Assembly: GCA_021442155.1 (NCBI GenBank)
Contig: JAKCPB010000047.1
Span: 310,001 to 374,000 of the forward strand
Reading direction: 5' to 3'
DNA: 64,000 bases
Origin: Cymbidium sinense
Taxonomy: Eukaryota > Streptophyta > Magnoliopsida > Asparagales > Orchidaceae
Positions 25,398 to 38,090 of the stretch are shown one piece after another. Within the stretch, counting starts at the first letter, position 1. Every line of letters starts with the position of its first letter. The notes below the pieces were generated by a model that ran no database searches, was not told where the DNA came from, and worked only from the letters and a program-made list of their open reading frames with translations. Position numbers and translations under genes: made by a program.

Positions 25398-26219
25398 GGG
25401 GGTCCTTTTTTTGACCTCACTTTTAGAGTGAGCTCTTAACCCCCTCTTCTTAAACTTAGGGCTCTTCTAGAAACTAAGAACTCCTTAGTCATAAGGCACT
25501 TCAAGTGATTAGGTGAACACTTAACCTAAGCCTAGAGACTTAGAAGTGTTAATCATAAGATTAGGCTATGCCTTAGGGATTAAGGAAATTACCTATCCCA
25601 TAGCCTAAACCCAATCTAGATACACTTTCTCAAATCAAACCCAAATTCAATTCTCAAACCAAATCTCAAATTCAAATTTAAATTCCAAATCTAATTTCAA
25701 ATTTGACTCCAAATGATTGAAACCCAAATCAAATTCAAATCCTAAGACCCTTGTTAAGCCATATGAACCACAATCATAAGCTTAGCCAAAAATTCCCTTA
25801 AATAAAATCAAACTCAATTGATCTCTTTGTAAATCAATTATTCCTTCATTTATATTCATAAATATAAATGAAATCTAAATTCAAATGACCAAAACTATAT
25901 CAAAAATCAAATCCAAACTCAATCTAAACCCTTTAACCCAATTTTTTGGACTTAGCCAAATTCTATCTAGATCAAATCAAAACTAGTGAATTTTCTCTTA
26001 AATCAATCATTCATTCAATTATCTACCCAAATATAAATGAAACCTACAATCATCAAACCAAATCGAAGCCAACCCAAGTCAAACCCAACCTAGCCCTTTT
26101 GACTTGAAAATTTCAAATGAGCCAAAATCCCTTAGACTCCAAATTGATTTCTGTTGAATTTATATTTCAATCTAGGGCTCATATATAAGTTCAACTAAAC
26201 TCGAATAAACCCAAAAACA

Positions 26220-26850
26220 AACCAATTGACCCACGTAGGTCCACTTGACCCAAAGTGACCTAAAGGACCCATTTGAGCCAACTTCCAATCTAACCCAAAT
26301 TGGATCAAACCAAGCTCACCAAAACCTTCCACCATAATTTTTGATCACCCTAGGATGATCAATTGCAATCAATTGGGCCCAACCAAGCCCAATTGGCCAT
26401 TTGATCCAAGTTGACCCAAATTGGCCTAAATGATCAAATTGGGTCAAATCATAATCTAACTCAAATTGATTGCAACTAATAGCTCAAGTTCATTCTAAAT
26501 TGATTATTGAACTTGACCAAAGCCATAATTAAATCCAATTTGATCAATCAAGCCCAATTGGACAACTTGACCCAACCTAGCCCAAATTAGACTAAAGGGT
26601 CATTTTGGCCTAAATCTAAATTAAATCCAAATTAAATCCAAATTAATTCAAACTAAAGACCACATTCATCTTCAATTATCTAATTGAACATGAACCAACC
26701 CATAACCCAAGCTAATTTGGCCAATTTTGGTCAAATGGGTCAATTTGACCCAATATGATCCATATGACCCAAATTGGGCCAAATCCCTTGAAACCAAAAC
26801 AAGACCCATTGGGGGCTGATCAAACCTGACCCAAACCCATTTGGGATCAG
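26220..26850. repeat. TTGACC/GGTCAA-rich zone in LTR L4
   Basis: Phrases such as 'cacttgacccaaagtgacc' and 'tcaaatgggtcaatttg' repeat here, in inverted orientation relative to the zones in L2 and L1. Confidence 0.6.
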
Positions 26851-28513
26851 CCCAAAACAAACTCAACCCATTTAAACCCCTCATGGATCCTCCCCCACAT
26901 AGGATTCCACCCAACCTCATTTAATTCTCCCCCATCAGATGTAATTAACTCCTTCCCAACATTTGCATTGAATAGGGTTGATCATATGGCAGAAAGAGAG
27001 GACTTTGGAGCAAAAATCTAAAGTCCTTAATCAATCCATCATCCACCCCACCACCCTAAGCAAGATGACAATCAATTTGGAGCCAAAAAATTCAAAAAAT
27101 ATTGAATTTTTGGCCATTATAAATGGTGGGAGAGATGAGGCTTTAGATCTCTTCCTCCCACCACCATTCAGCTCCCAAAAGCTCCCCAAAGTAAAAAGGA
27201 ATCTATCCCCCACCTCTTTGAGCCATTTTTTAGCTCAAAAACATAAATAATTGCTCTTCTAGCTAGGCGACGATAAACATCGGAGAAGAGGACGTTTCGA
27301 AGGGAGGTAAGGGTTAAAGATCATTCCAAAGCTTCCTCACATACCTAGGAGTTCGCTCGGATCTTCACCGCCACCGAAAACCATCTCCGATGAGGTAAAT
27401 TTTACCAAACCATAGCCGACCATAGGATTTCGTGTATTTTATCCTGCATTTTTACTTTAAATCATCCCAATTAGAAAATAGAATTTTTTTCGGTGTGAAT
27501 CAATGCAAAAATGAGTCCATTTGGAAAAATTTTGACTTATAAACCCTCGTTTTCCTAAAAAAGGGGCTGAAAATATTGTTCACCACCGTGGCTACCGCCG
27601 CCCAACCTCATTGTTCACCTGGACGGACATGGATCGATGACCGGGCCTTGAACCCTTGATGCAATCTAGACCATCCGATCTGCGATCGGATGGTCTGAGC
27701 GAGCTGCGGGCTGTTTTCCCTTCCCACCTAACGGCTGACATCAGCGCCGCTGTATTTTCTTTTATTAAAAAAAATATTAATTTAAATCACCTGAAACTTC
27801 AAAAATTTATAAAAAATAAAATACTTAACTAAAAATTGCAAACAAGGACTCGTTGGATTCATCTTTCAGAGTTGAATCCAACAAACCCAAAATCCCTAAA
27901 TTTTATTAAGTATTCTGAGCTTAATTTATCTTTCAGAGTTGAAATTTTTAGGGATTAAGACTAAAGATAAAATAGACTTACCATCTTTAAAATGGCTTGA
28001 ATCACTTCAATTGACATCCACGACTCTTAAGAAAATAATGTGATTTTTTGAATCCTAATGAACCCCTAAAAAACACTTAAGATTAAAGTTTAATCAATTA
28101 AGGAGTTAATTAAAATATAATCTAAAAATAATTTAAATATCAAATCAAAATCAGAAATGAAATAGCACGTAAGCAATCATTAATCAAACCTCAAATCAAA
28201 AAAAAATCATCCTTAGAGGAAATTAAATTAAATATGATTTAAGCTAATAAACCTCAATTAAATGATTAAATATCAAATCAAACTTAAAATTAAACAAATC
28301 TAGAAAACTTTAACATGGGTGAAACCAGTATAACTAAACCTATACTAAGCATGGAATCTTAATCATATAAAACCCCTTAATGAGTATAAATAAACTGAAA
28401 CTAATTAATCATTAAATAAACAAAAAAAATCAAATTTATTAATTAACCAATTCAACAAAATCATTTAATACTAATCGAATTAAACCAAATAAAGTTAAAG
28501 TAAATTTAATGAA

Positions 28514-28678
28514 GGATCACCTTTGGTAGAATTATTATGTGGAAGTGCTAGTGTGGGCCAGTCCACTGTGACTCATTTTTATATTTTACATACTTTTGTA
28601 TTGCCTCTTCTTACTGCCATTTTTATGTTAATGCACTTTCCAATGATACGTAAGCAAGGTATTTTGGGTCCTTTATAA
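28514..28678 (+). pseudogene. petB: petB 3' end (cytochrome b6), first copy
   Basis: The last 54 codons and stop of cytochrome b6 are present, the haem-binding subunit of the thylakoid cytochrome b6f complex. The frame reads '[16 protein letters not shown]' and ends '[12 protein letters not shown]'. It begins abruptly at the junction with LTR DNA. The substitutions Arg to Cys and Arg to His at former CG sites are shared with the second copy at 47,539-47,697. The truncated piece cannot encode the protein. Confidence 0.9.
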
Positions 28679-28863
28679 AGAAGGCAGATCATAGATATTT
28701 GTAATTTATCATATCGAGGAGGAACAAGAGTTTTTTATTGCTACAAATATGTATTATTGAAAAATATGGCATGTTATTTGGATACTTCTATTCCATTCTG
28801 AAGTATTTTTTATTTTATACGAATCAAATAGTTGACGTATATTTTCCTAAAAGGGGATGGATT

Positions 28864-30192
28864 ATGGGAGTGTGTGACTTGAACTATTGATTGGTCCATG
28901 CAGATATATGATTTTATCTGTCAAGTTGGAATTCACAACCAAATGTGTCTCCACATCAAACCATCATGTCAGTCCCTTTATGTAGCATAGGATAGGCCAG
29001 TTTTAACTTGAGGAGAATATTTTCTATGATCATACTCGAATCATGTCATACATGAATAGGCTACGTAAGATCGCTAGAATAAGTGATGTGGAATGATCCA
29101 ATGTTCTATTTATTTACTTTGTTTGATTTTTTTAGTAAATTTATTATAATTATATAATTAATTGATAGTATTAGTATTTCGTATCAATTGGATAGTAACC
29201 TTAGTAAATTTTTTGTAGTATGTAGATGCATTCATTTCATTTGCATCGACCCTGATCTCTTATATTATCGCTGTTAGATAAGGGATCTAAGGAAGAACAG
29301 GGGCTAGACTTTATTAGTTAAAACATTGTATTTTGTTTATGTAATACAATCGAGATGTTGTGAGGATAAATACCAACCAAAAGATATGAGACAATCCAAA
29401 AAGCACTTGTTCATGATCAAATTTGTAAACCCACTTGGATATTGAGCATTTCCCTATTGCCAAAACTGAATTATTTGCAATGAATAATCAATCATTGAAA
29501 CTCAAAGAAATGGAATTTGATACATAGTTTATTACATAGAGTCATTCAAAATTATATATGTAGATATGTGTAAAATATAGGTCTTCTATGGACCTATTTA
29601 TGTTCTATGGATCTATTTATGTGATTCTTTTGATTCTTGCTCGAGATGATAAAAAATTATAATATTTGTTTCATTTGGGGGATGGATCCACTTGAGTTAA
29701 CCTATCCAAATAATAAAGAAACTTGATTTGAATGATCCTGCATTAAGAGTTAAATTGGCTAAAGGGATGGGACATAATTATTATGGAGAACTCACATGGC
29801 CCAATGATCTTTTATATATTATTCCAGTTGTAATCCTGGGAACTATTGCATGTAGTGTGGGTTTAATAGTTCTAGAGCCATCAATGATAGGTGAACCGAT
29901 GAATCCGTTTGCAACCCTATTGGAAATATTACCCTAATGGTACTTCTTTCTCGTATTTCAAATACTTCGCAAAGTGCCCAATAAATTATTGGGTGTTCTT
30001 TTAATGGTTTCAGTACCAATAGGATTATTGACAGTACCTTTTTAGGAGAATGTCAATAACTTCCAAATTCCATTTCGTCATTCAATAGCTACAACAGTAT
30101 TTTTGATCGGTACCGTAGTAGCTCTTTGGTTAGGTATTGGAGCAACTTTACCTATCGAGAAATCCCCCACTTTAGGCATTTTTAAAAGTTAA
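28864..30192 (+). pseudogene. petD: petD with intron (b6f subunit IV), copy 1
   Basis: Subunit IV of cytochrome b6f. The tiny exon 1 ATGGGAGT (28,864-28,871) is followed by the group II intron start GTGTGACTTG. Exon 2 runs from 29,712 to a stop at 30,190-30,192. The frame reads '[18 protein letters not shown]' and '[18 protein letters not shown]'. A stop replaces Glu at 29,935-29,937 and another stands near 30,043. The intron is about 840 bp, the fullest version in the window. It sits between the petB end and an rpoA fragment, as in plastomes. Confidence 0.92.
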
Positions 30193-30362
30193 ATACCACG
30201 ACATAGGTATGTAAGGAAGATCATCTTTTAGATCTTCCCTAGATACATCAATCTTATTATGTATATATTCTACAAATATATGGACCGTGTTAGAGATTCA
30301 AAACTTATTCTATTATTTCTTATTTTATTTCTAATTCTAAAAACTAAAAAATTCCAATGGAT

Positions 30363-30885
30363 TTAAAATAAAAACTTTTTCTTAGTTAAATTGATCGCAA
30401 AATGCTTCTATACAGTGCCCAATATCTATTTTATATCTTCTATGTGAAAATATTCATTTTCATAAGATCTTCTTGAATGTGATTCAAAAGGTCCAATAAT
30501 GTATGTATATTGGATTGTTGAGACAATTATAGGTCTTGGAAGACAATTCTGATTGGTCAATAAAAATACATGTCAATGAAATTCCTTTTTTATTTTTCTT
30601 GAGATTAGTTAATCTGTCTTGAAAGGAAAAAAGGGTAGATTCTATCTGTTTTCATTCTCCTCTAAATTCTTGTACTATTCCTCTGCATTTAGAAAAGGAA
30701 TCAATAAATCAACCAAATTATGAGAAGTTTCATAAAGTACTTCTTTAGGAAAACTTCCATTGTCCATATTTCTAGAAAGAGTATCTTTTGTTTTTATTCC
30801 CATAAGAATGAATATTATGATTTGCATTTCGAACAGGCATAGATACAATATCTAGAGGATAACTTCCATCATGAATCAGAATAAG
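30363..30885 (-). pseudogene. rpoA: rpoA 3' fragment, copy 1
   Basis: C-terminal half of the plastid RNA polymerase alpha subunit, including the region equivalent to '[10 protein letters not shown]' and '[11 protein letters not shown]'. It is broken by frameshifts. It ends at about 30,885, where about 90 bp of AT-rich filler joins it to the next petD copy. The upstream N-terminal half is absent. Confidence 0.8.
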
Positions 30886-30985
30886 ATTTTTTACTATGCA
30901 AAGGATTATTAATACTATAGTATAGTATATAGTCTAAATAAAAAGAAAAACAAGCTTATCATTCTTTTACGTAAAAAAATATCAT
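30886..30985. other. Junction filler between petD-rpoA units 1 and 2
   Basis: AT-rich sequence with 'ctatagtatagtatata' links the rpoA fragment to the 3' half of petD intron domain V ('tatcatgtccggttct'). The same filler occurs at about 32,208-32,310, so the tandem units share one breakpoint. Confidence 0.7.
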
Positions 30986-31033
30986 GTCCGGTTCTTTTGG
31001 GGGATGGATCCACAAGAGTTAATCTATCCAAAT

Positions 31034-31512
31034 AATAAAGAAACCTGATTTGAATGATTTTGTATTAAGAGCTAAATTGGCTAAAGGGATGGGATCTAAT
31101 TATTATGGAGAACCCACATGGCCCAATAATCTTTTATATATTTTCCCAATAGTAATCTTAGGCACTATTGCATGTAGTGTGGGTTTAGTAGTTCTAGAGC
31201 CGTCAATGATAGGAGAACCGGCGGATCCATTTGAAACCCTGTTGGAAATATTACCCGAATGGTACTTGTTTTTCGTATTACAAATACTTTGCATAGTGCC
31301 CAATAAATTATTGGGTGTTCTTTTAATGATTTCAGTACCAATAGGATTATTGATAGTACCTTTTTTGGAGAATGTCAAAAAAATTCCAAAATCCATTTTG
31401 TCGTCGAGTAGATACAATAGTATTTTTGATCGATACCACAATAGCTCTTTGGTTAGGTATTGGAGCAACTTTACCTATCAAGAAATTCCTCACTTTAGGT
31501 CTTTTTCAATGA
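31034..31512 (+). pseudogene. petD: petD exon 2, tandem copy 2
   Basis: Exon 2 of subunit IV preceded by only the last part of its intron (from about 30,970). It reads '[18 protein letters not shown]' and continues to about codon 110. A one-base gain in the A-run near 31,377-31,384 then shifts the frame, so the apparent long frame to 31,529 ends in nonsense. The petD-frame stop is at 31,510-31,512. Exon 1 is absent in this unit. Confidence 0.9.
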
Positions 31513-31684
31513 TAAATACCACGACATAGGTATCTAAAGAAGATCCTCTTCTGGATCTTCCCTCGATAAATCAATCTTATTATGTATCTATTCTGCAAAT
31601 ATATGGACCGCGTAGGAGATTCAAAAGTTATTCTACAATTTTATTTTTATTTCTAATTCTAAAAACTAAAAAATTATAATGGAA

Positions 31685-32205
31685 TTAAAATGAAAACTTT
31701 TTCTTAAATAAATTGATTGCAAATGCTTCTCTAGAGTGCCCAATATCTGTTTTATATCTTCTATTAGAAAATATTCCATTTTCATAAGATCTTCTTGACT
31801 GTGATTCAAAAGGTCCAAATATGTATGCATATTGGACCTTTTGAGACAATTATAGGTCCCGAAGACAATTATTATTAAGAAAATGCATGTCAATGGAATT
31901 CCTTTTTAATTTTTCTTGAGATTAGTGAATCTATCTTGAAAGGAAAAAAAGGGTATATTCCATCTATTTTCATTTTCCTCTAAATTCATGTACTCTTCCT
32001 CAGCATGTAGAAAAGGAATCAATAAATCAATCAAATTATGAGAAGCTTCATAAAATGCTTGTTTAGCAGTTAAACTTCCATTCATCCAATTTTCTAGAAA
32101 GAGTATCTCTTGTGTTTCATTCCCATTCCCATAAGAATGAATATTACGATTTGCATTTTGAACAAGCATAGATACAATATCTAGAGAATAACTTCCATCG
32201 TGAAT
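31685..32205 (-). pseudogene. rpoA: rpoA 3' fragment, copy 2
   Basis: Two adjacent - strand frames carry alpha-subunit sequence: '[17 protein letters not shown]' with '[11 protein letters not shown]', then '[19 protein letters not shown]'. They are separated by a frameshift near 31,900. It ends at the same breakpoint as copy 1. Confidence 0.88.
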
Positions 32206-32310
32206 CAGAATAAGATTTTTTACTATGCAAAGGGTTATTATTACTATATTATAGTATATAGTCTAAATAGAAAGAAAAAGGAACTTATCATTCTTTTACG
32301 TAAAAAATTA
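32206..32310. other. Junction filler between petD-rpoA units 2 and 3
   Basis: This matches the filler at 30,886-30,985 apart from point differences, including 'ttacgtaaaaa' before the domain V remnant. It supports amplification from a single original join. Confidence 0.7.
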
Positions 32311-32362
32311 TCATGTCCGGTTCTTTTGGGGGATGGATCCACAAGAGTTAACCTATCAAAAT

Positions 32363-32843
32363 AATAAAGAAACTTGATTTGAATGATCCTGTATTAAGAG
32401 CTAAATTGGATAAAGGGATGGGATCTAATTATTATGGAGAACCCGCATGGCCCAATGATCTTTTATATATTTTTCCAGTAGTAATCCTAGGCACTATTGC
32501 ATGTAGTGTGGATTTAGCAGTTCTAGAGCCGTCAATGATAGGTGAATCGGCGGATCATTTTGCAACCCTGTTGGAAATATTACATGAATGGTACGTCTTT
32601 CCCATATTACAAATACTTCGCACAATGCCCAATAAATTATTGGGTGTTATTTTAATGGTTTCAGTACCAATAGGATTATTGATAATGCATTTTTTGGTGA
32701 ATGTCAAAAAATTTCAAAATCCATTTTGTCATCCAGTAGCTACAACAGTATTTTTGATCGGTACCACAGTAGCTCTTTGGTTTGGTGTTGGAGCAACTTT
32801 ACCTATCAAGAAATCCCTGACTTTAGGTCTTTTTCAATGTTAA
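32363..32843 (+). pseudogene. petD: petD exon 2, tandem copy 3, still open
   Basis: Exon 2 reads without a stop from 32,363 to 32,843, with '[18 protein letters not shown]' and the ending '[11 protein letters not shown]'. Several normally invariant residues are changed, for example Gly to Asp after 'ACSV' and Glu to Val in 'LVNVKKF'. There is no exon 1 or complete intron, so subunit IV cannot be made from it. Openness is probably chance or younger age. Confidence 0.9.
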
Positions 32844-33013
32844 ATACCATGACATAGGTATCTAAAGAATATCCTCTTCTAGATCTTCCCTAGATACATC
32901 AATCTAATTATGTTTCTATTCTACAAATATGTGGACTATGTCGGAGATTCAAAAGTTATTCTATTATTTTTTAATTTATTTCTAATTCTAAAAACTAAAA
33001 AATTCTATTGGAA

Positions 33014-33540
33014 TTAAAATGAAAACTTATTCTTAAATAAATTGATTGCAAAATGCTTATGTAGAGTGTCCAATATCTGTTTTATATCTTCAATGTTAAA
33101 AAATTCCATTTTCATAAGATCTTCTTGAATGTGATTCAAAAGGTCCAAAAATGTATGCATATTGGACCTTTTGAGACAATTATAGGTCCTGGAAGACAAT
33201 TATGATTGGTCAATAAAAATACATGTCAATGGAATTCCTTTTTGGTTTTTCTTGAGATTTGTGAATCTGTCTTGAAAGGAAAAAGGGTAGATTCCATCTG
33301 TTTTCCTTTTCTCTAAATTCATGTACTCTTCCTCTACATGTAGAAAAGGAATCAATAAATCAATCAAATTACGAGAAGCTTCTTAAAGTGCTTCTTTAGG
33401 AGTTAAACTTCCATTCATCCAATTTTCTAGAAAGAGTATCTCTTATTTTTCATTCCCATTCCCATAAGAATGAATACTATGATTTGCATTTTGAACATGC
33501 ATAAAAATAATATCTATAGGATAACTTCCATCGTGAATCA
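33014..33540 (-). pseudogene. rpoA: rpoA 3' fragment, copy 3
   Basis: A third C-terminal alpha-subunit fragment, with '[18 protein letters not shown]' and a disrupted upstream part. It joins ycf2 at about 33,540 with no filler, unlike copies 1 and 2. This marks the right edge of the tandem array. Confidence 0.87.
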
Positions 33541-36500
33541 AAATTGGATATGGAAAGGTCAGTTTCATAATTTCTTTATACTCTAAATCATATAACTATA
33601 ATGAAATATACGATCAACCAACATTTATCAAATTTGAAAAAGAGTCAAAAGAAATGGTTTGATCCACTTATTTCTCGAACTGAGAGATTCATGAATCGAG
33701 ATCCTGATGCATATAGTTACAAATGGTCCAATGGGAGCAAGAATTTCCAGGAACATTTGGAACATTTCATTTCTGAACAGAAGAATCCTTTTCAAGTCGT
33801 GCAAGTAGTGTTTGATTGATTACATATTAATCAATATTTGATTGATTGGTCTGAGGCTATCGATAAAGAAGATTTGTATAAGCCACTTCATTTCTTTTTG
33901 TCCAAGTCACCTCTCATTTTGTCCAAGTCACTTCTCTTTTTGTCCGAGTCACTTTTCTTTTTCTTTGTATGTATCAAGAATATCCACATTCATAGGTCTG
34001 AGATCCACATCTATGAATTGAAAGGTCTAAATGATCAACTCTATAATCAGTTGTTAGAATCCATAGGTGTTCAAAGCATTCATTTGAAGAAATTGAAACC
34101 CTTTTTATTGGATGATCATGATACTTCCTAAAGACCAAAATTCTTGATCAATGGAGGAACAATATTACCATATTTGTTTAAAAAGATACCAAAGTGGGTG
34201 ATTGACTCTTTCCATACTAGAAAGAATTGCAAGAAATCCTTTGATAACAAAAATTATTATTTCTCAATGATATCCCATGATTGAGACAATTGGCTGAATC
34301 CCTTGAAACTATTTCATAGAAGTTCTTTGATATCTTCTTTTTATAAAGCAAATCAACTTCAATTCTTGAATGATCCACATCACTTCTAGTTCTATTATAA
34401 CCAAAGAGAAAAGACCCATATCAATAATTGTGATCTTACATATGGAAAATTCCTCAATATCTTGTCCATTTGCAACAAAATCTTTTCTTTGTGCGTGGGT
34501 AAAAAAATATCTCTTTTTGGAGAGAGATACTATTTCACCAATCAAGTCGCAGGTATCTTACATCTTCATACCTAATGATTTCCCATAAAGTGGTGATGAA
34601 ACATATAACTTGTACAAATCATACAAATCTTTCCATTTTCCAATTTGATCTGATCCATTCGTTAGTGGAGCTATTTACTCGATCACAAACTTTTCTTCAA
34701 CACCTCTAACAGAGGAACAAATAGTCAATTTGGAAAAAACTTATTGTCAGCCTTTTTCAGATATAAATCTATCTGATTCAGAAGGGAATAACTTGCTTTA
34801 GTATCTCAATTTCAACTTATAAATGGGTTTGATTCACACTCCATGTTGTAAGAAGTATTTATCATTCAGAAAGTGGAAAAAAAAAATATAGTCTTTGTCT
34901 AAAGAAAGGTGTTGATAAAGGGCATATGTATAGAACCTTTCAATGAGATAGTGTCTCAAAATGGAATCTGTTCCAAACATATATGCCATGGTTCCTTACT
35001 TTGATAGGGTACAAATATCTCAATTTCACCCTTTTAGATACTCTTTCAGACCCATTGCGTCGAGTAGTAGTAAAAATTTGTATCCATTTTTCATGATATG
35101 ATTCATGGATCGGATATATCACACAATTCCTTAAAGATTCTTGCACAATGGACTCGATAAGTGTGATTTTGAGTCAATGTTTTAATCTTCTTCGTCCGAT
35201 GAAATGATTCATGAAAATAATGAGTCACCCATTCCATTGATACTTCACCGAGGTCAACAAATACTGAGTTCTCTATTCCATCTTTTCCTTCTTCTTGTTG
35301 CTGGATATTTCGTTCATATACATCTTCTCTCTTTATTTCTCAGCCTCTAGTGAGTTACAAACAGTTAGAAAAGATCAAATCTTTGATGATTCCATCATAC
35401 ATGATGGAATAAAACTTTGATAGGTATCTTACATCTGAAATGAGTCCTTTGTGGTTAAATAATCTCTTTCTAGTTGTTTAGAAACAATTAGGATATTCTC
35501 TGGAAGAAATAAGGGGTTCTGCTTATGATGGCAACATGCTATTGGGTGGTGGTCCCATTTATGGGGTCAAATCTCATCGATCTCATACCAAATTTCATCA
35601 ATCGAATCATTTTTTTGAGAAATACGAGACATCTAAGTCATACAAGTAAATAGATCTATTCATTGATAAGAAAAGAAAAAAAACATGAACAGTAATTGGA
35701 TTGATGAGAAAATAGAATTCTTGGGTCATGAATAGTGATTCAATTGATGATGAAGGAAGAGAATTCTTGGTCCAGTCCTCCACCGAAATGATAGAAAAAA
35801 GGATTGATCAAATCCTAGTGAGTCTAACTCATAATGATCAATTAACAAAGAATGACTCTGGTTATCAAATGATTGAACAACTGGGAACAATTTCCTTACA
35901 ATACTTAGTTGACATTCATCAAAAGGATCTAATGAATTATGAGTTCAATAGATCATGTTGAGCAGAAAGACAGATGTTCCTTGCTCTTTATCAGACAATC
36001 ACTTATTCCCAAACCTCGTGTGGGGTGATACTTTTTATTCCCTATCCCCATCTCCTCATGGAAAACCCTTTTCACTCTGCTTAGCCCTATCCCCTTTTAG
36101 AGGTATTTTAGTGATATGTTCTATAATAAATGAATGCTCTTGTTTGTTCAAATACCTAGCGATAAACTCCTATATTCATTTCATTATGGTATTTTTGAAC
36201 AAGTTCCTAGATGATAAGCCTAAAGGTTATCTTCTTGATGATATCGATACTGATGATAGTGATGATATTGATGATAGTGATGATGACCTTGATATTGATA
36301 CGGAGTTACTAACTATGATGAATGTGCTAACTATGTTTATGACACTAAAAGTAGATCAATTTAATATAACCCTTCAATTCAAATTAGCAAAGGCAATGTC
36401 TCCTTGCATAATATAGATTCCAAATATTCATGATCTGCATGGGAATGAATAAAATTACTTATGCCTCGGTCTATTAGAGAACTTTCTCTCTAGTTATTGT

Positions 36501-38031
36501 GAAAGATGTTCCACTGAAAAGATTCTTGTTATTGCTTGTACTTATATTCCCCAAAAAGTGTATCTTGCTCTAATAGCTCTGAATAAATTTAATACATGCA
36601 TTAAGATATGAAGGCTTCTTCTTCCACAACAATGAAAACACTTTTTCATTTTTTATATACTAGGGTGAGATCTTGTAACACTTATCAATGAGGCCCTATC
36701 AATTAGTATTACATAGAAGAAATCCATTATAGAAACTGATACAATTAGATTAGCTCTTCATAGAAAAACTAGGGATTTTTGATCCTTGATAAGATCAGTT
36801 CAGGATCATGGGATCTATTTCTATCAGATAAGAAAGGATATTAAACAAAATGAACTTTTAAGTAAATGCCCCATAGATCCTATATCTATCTATATGAAGA
36901 AGAAATCATGATGTATTGTAGGGGATTCTTATTTGTACAAATGGTACTTCAAACTTGGACTGAGCATGAAGAAATTAAAATTACTTCCTTATCTTTTAAT
37001 TTGTTCTACCGGATCGATCACTCAAGATCTTTGGTCTTCATCCAGACATGATGAAATAAATTGGATCACTTCTTATGGATTTGTTGAGAATGATTATGAT
37101 CTAGTTCATGGCCTATTAATATTATTAATAATAGAAGTAGAAGGTCCTCTGGCTCTGGCGAGATCCTCATGAAAAGAAAAATATTGTAGTCAATTTGATA
37201 ATAATCGAGTGACATTACTTCTTTGGTCCGAACAAAGGAATCAGTTAGATATGATGCAAAATGGATCTTGTTCTATCATTGATCAGGGATTTCTATATGA
37301 AAAATATGAATTGGAGTTTGAAGAAGGGGGAGGGGCCCTGGAGCTGCAATAGATAGAGGAGGATTTCTTCAATCACATTGTTTGGGCTCCTAGAATATGG
37401 CACCTTTGTGGAAATCTATTTGATTGTATCAAAAAGCCCACTAATTTTAGATTTCCCTATTGGACTGAGTCATTTCAGGGCAATTAGATCATTTATCATA
37501 AAGAGGATGAGCTTCAAAAGAATGATTCAGAGTTCTTGCAGAGTGGAACCATGCAGTACTAGACAAGAGATAAATCTTCCAAAGAACAAGGCTTTTTTTT
37601 TACGAAGCCAATTCATTTGAGACCCTGCGGATCCATTATTTTCCCAATTATAAGAGCAACCCTTTGTCTTTGTGTTTTCACATCAAGAATTCTATGCAGA
37701 TGAAGAGATGTCAAAGTTGATTATTGCTTCCCAAACAAATCCTCCTACATATATATAAATGCTGGTTCATCAGGAATACACAAGAAATGCACTTTTAATT
37801 GTTGATTCATCGCCAGAGATGGTTTAGAATTAATAGTTTATTATCTAATGGATCTTTCCCTTTTAATACTCTATCTGAGAGTTATCAGTATTTATCAAAT
37901 ATGTTCCTATCTAATGGAATGCTATTGGATCAAATGACAAAGACATTGTTGAGAAAGAGATGGATTTTCTTGAATGAAATGAAACGTTTGATTCATGTAA
38001 CAAGAGAAATATTCCCCATCCCTTGGCCGTA
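33541..38031 (+). pseudogene. ycf2: ycf2, C-terminal two-thirds, broken
   Basis: Ycf2 is a large plastid AAA-type protein linked to protein import. The segment starts mid-gene ('[11 protein letters not shown]') and continues through '[17 protein letters not shown]', '[13 protein letters not shown]', '[17 protein letters not shown]' and '[18 protein letters not shown]' to '[13 protein letters not shown]' and a stop near 38,031. Stops and frameshifts are frequent throughout. The Walker A motif, normally GTGRS, reads NECSC near 36,130-36,145. The acidic Asp-Ser-Asp repeat of ycf2 survives at about 36,225-36,300. The N-terminal third is missing. Confidence 0.93.
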
Positions 38032-38090
38032 AAGATATGTGCCCATGAAAAGGGGATTAAGTGGAACAGAATTGGTCGGATGGTAGAGTC

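Larger units (their letters stand above)
25358..28513 (+). mobile_element. Giant LTR, 5' portion, sense strand, cut by plastid DNA (copy L4)
   Basis: This is the reverse complement of about 18,000-21,188 in copy L1: 'gacctcacttttagag' matches the tail of L1, the GGTCAA zone reappears at 26,220-26,850, and a GC-rich island lies at about 27,580-27,760. It follows the integrase-bearing internal region and so is the 3' LTR of that element. It stops abruptly at about 28,513, where plastid petB begins. Short frames at 26,672-27,250 are not conserved between copies. Confidence 0.6.

Noticed and set aside
26978..27250. Possible 90-codon gene 'MIIWQKERTLEQKSKV...'
   Set aside because: It lies within LTR L4, and the corresponding places in copies L1 and L2 do not keep the frame.
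31103..31468. 121-codon - strand frame
   Set aside because: Shadow of petD exon 2 copy 2 on the other strand.
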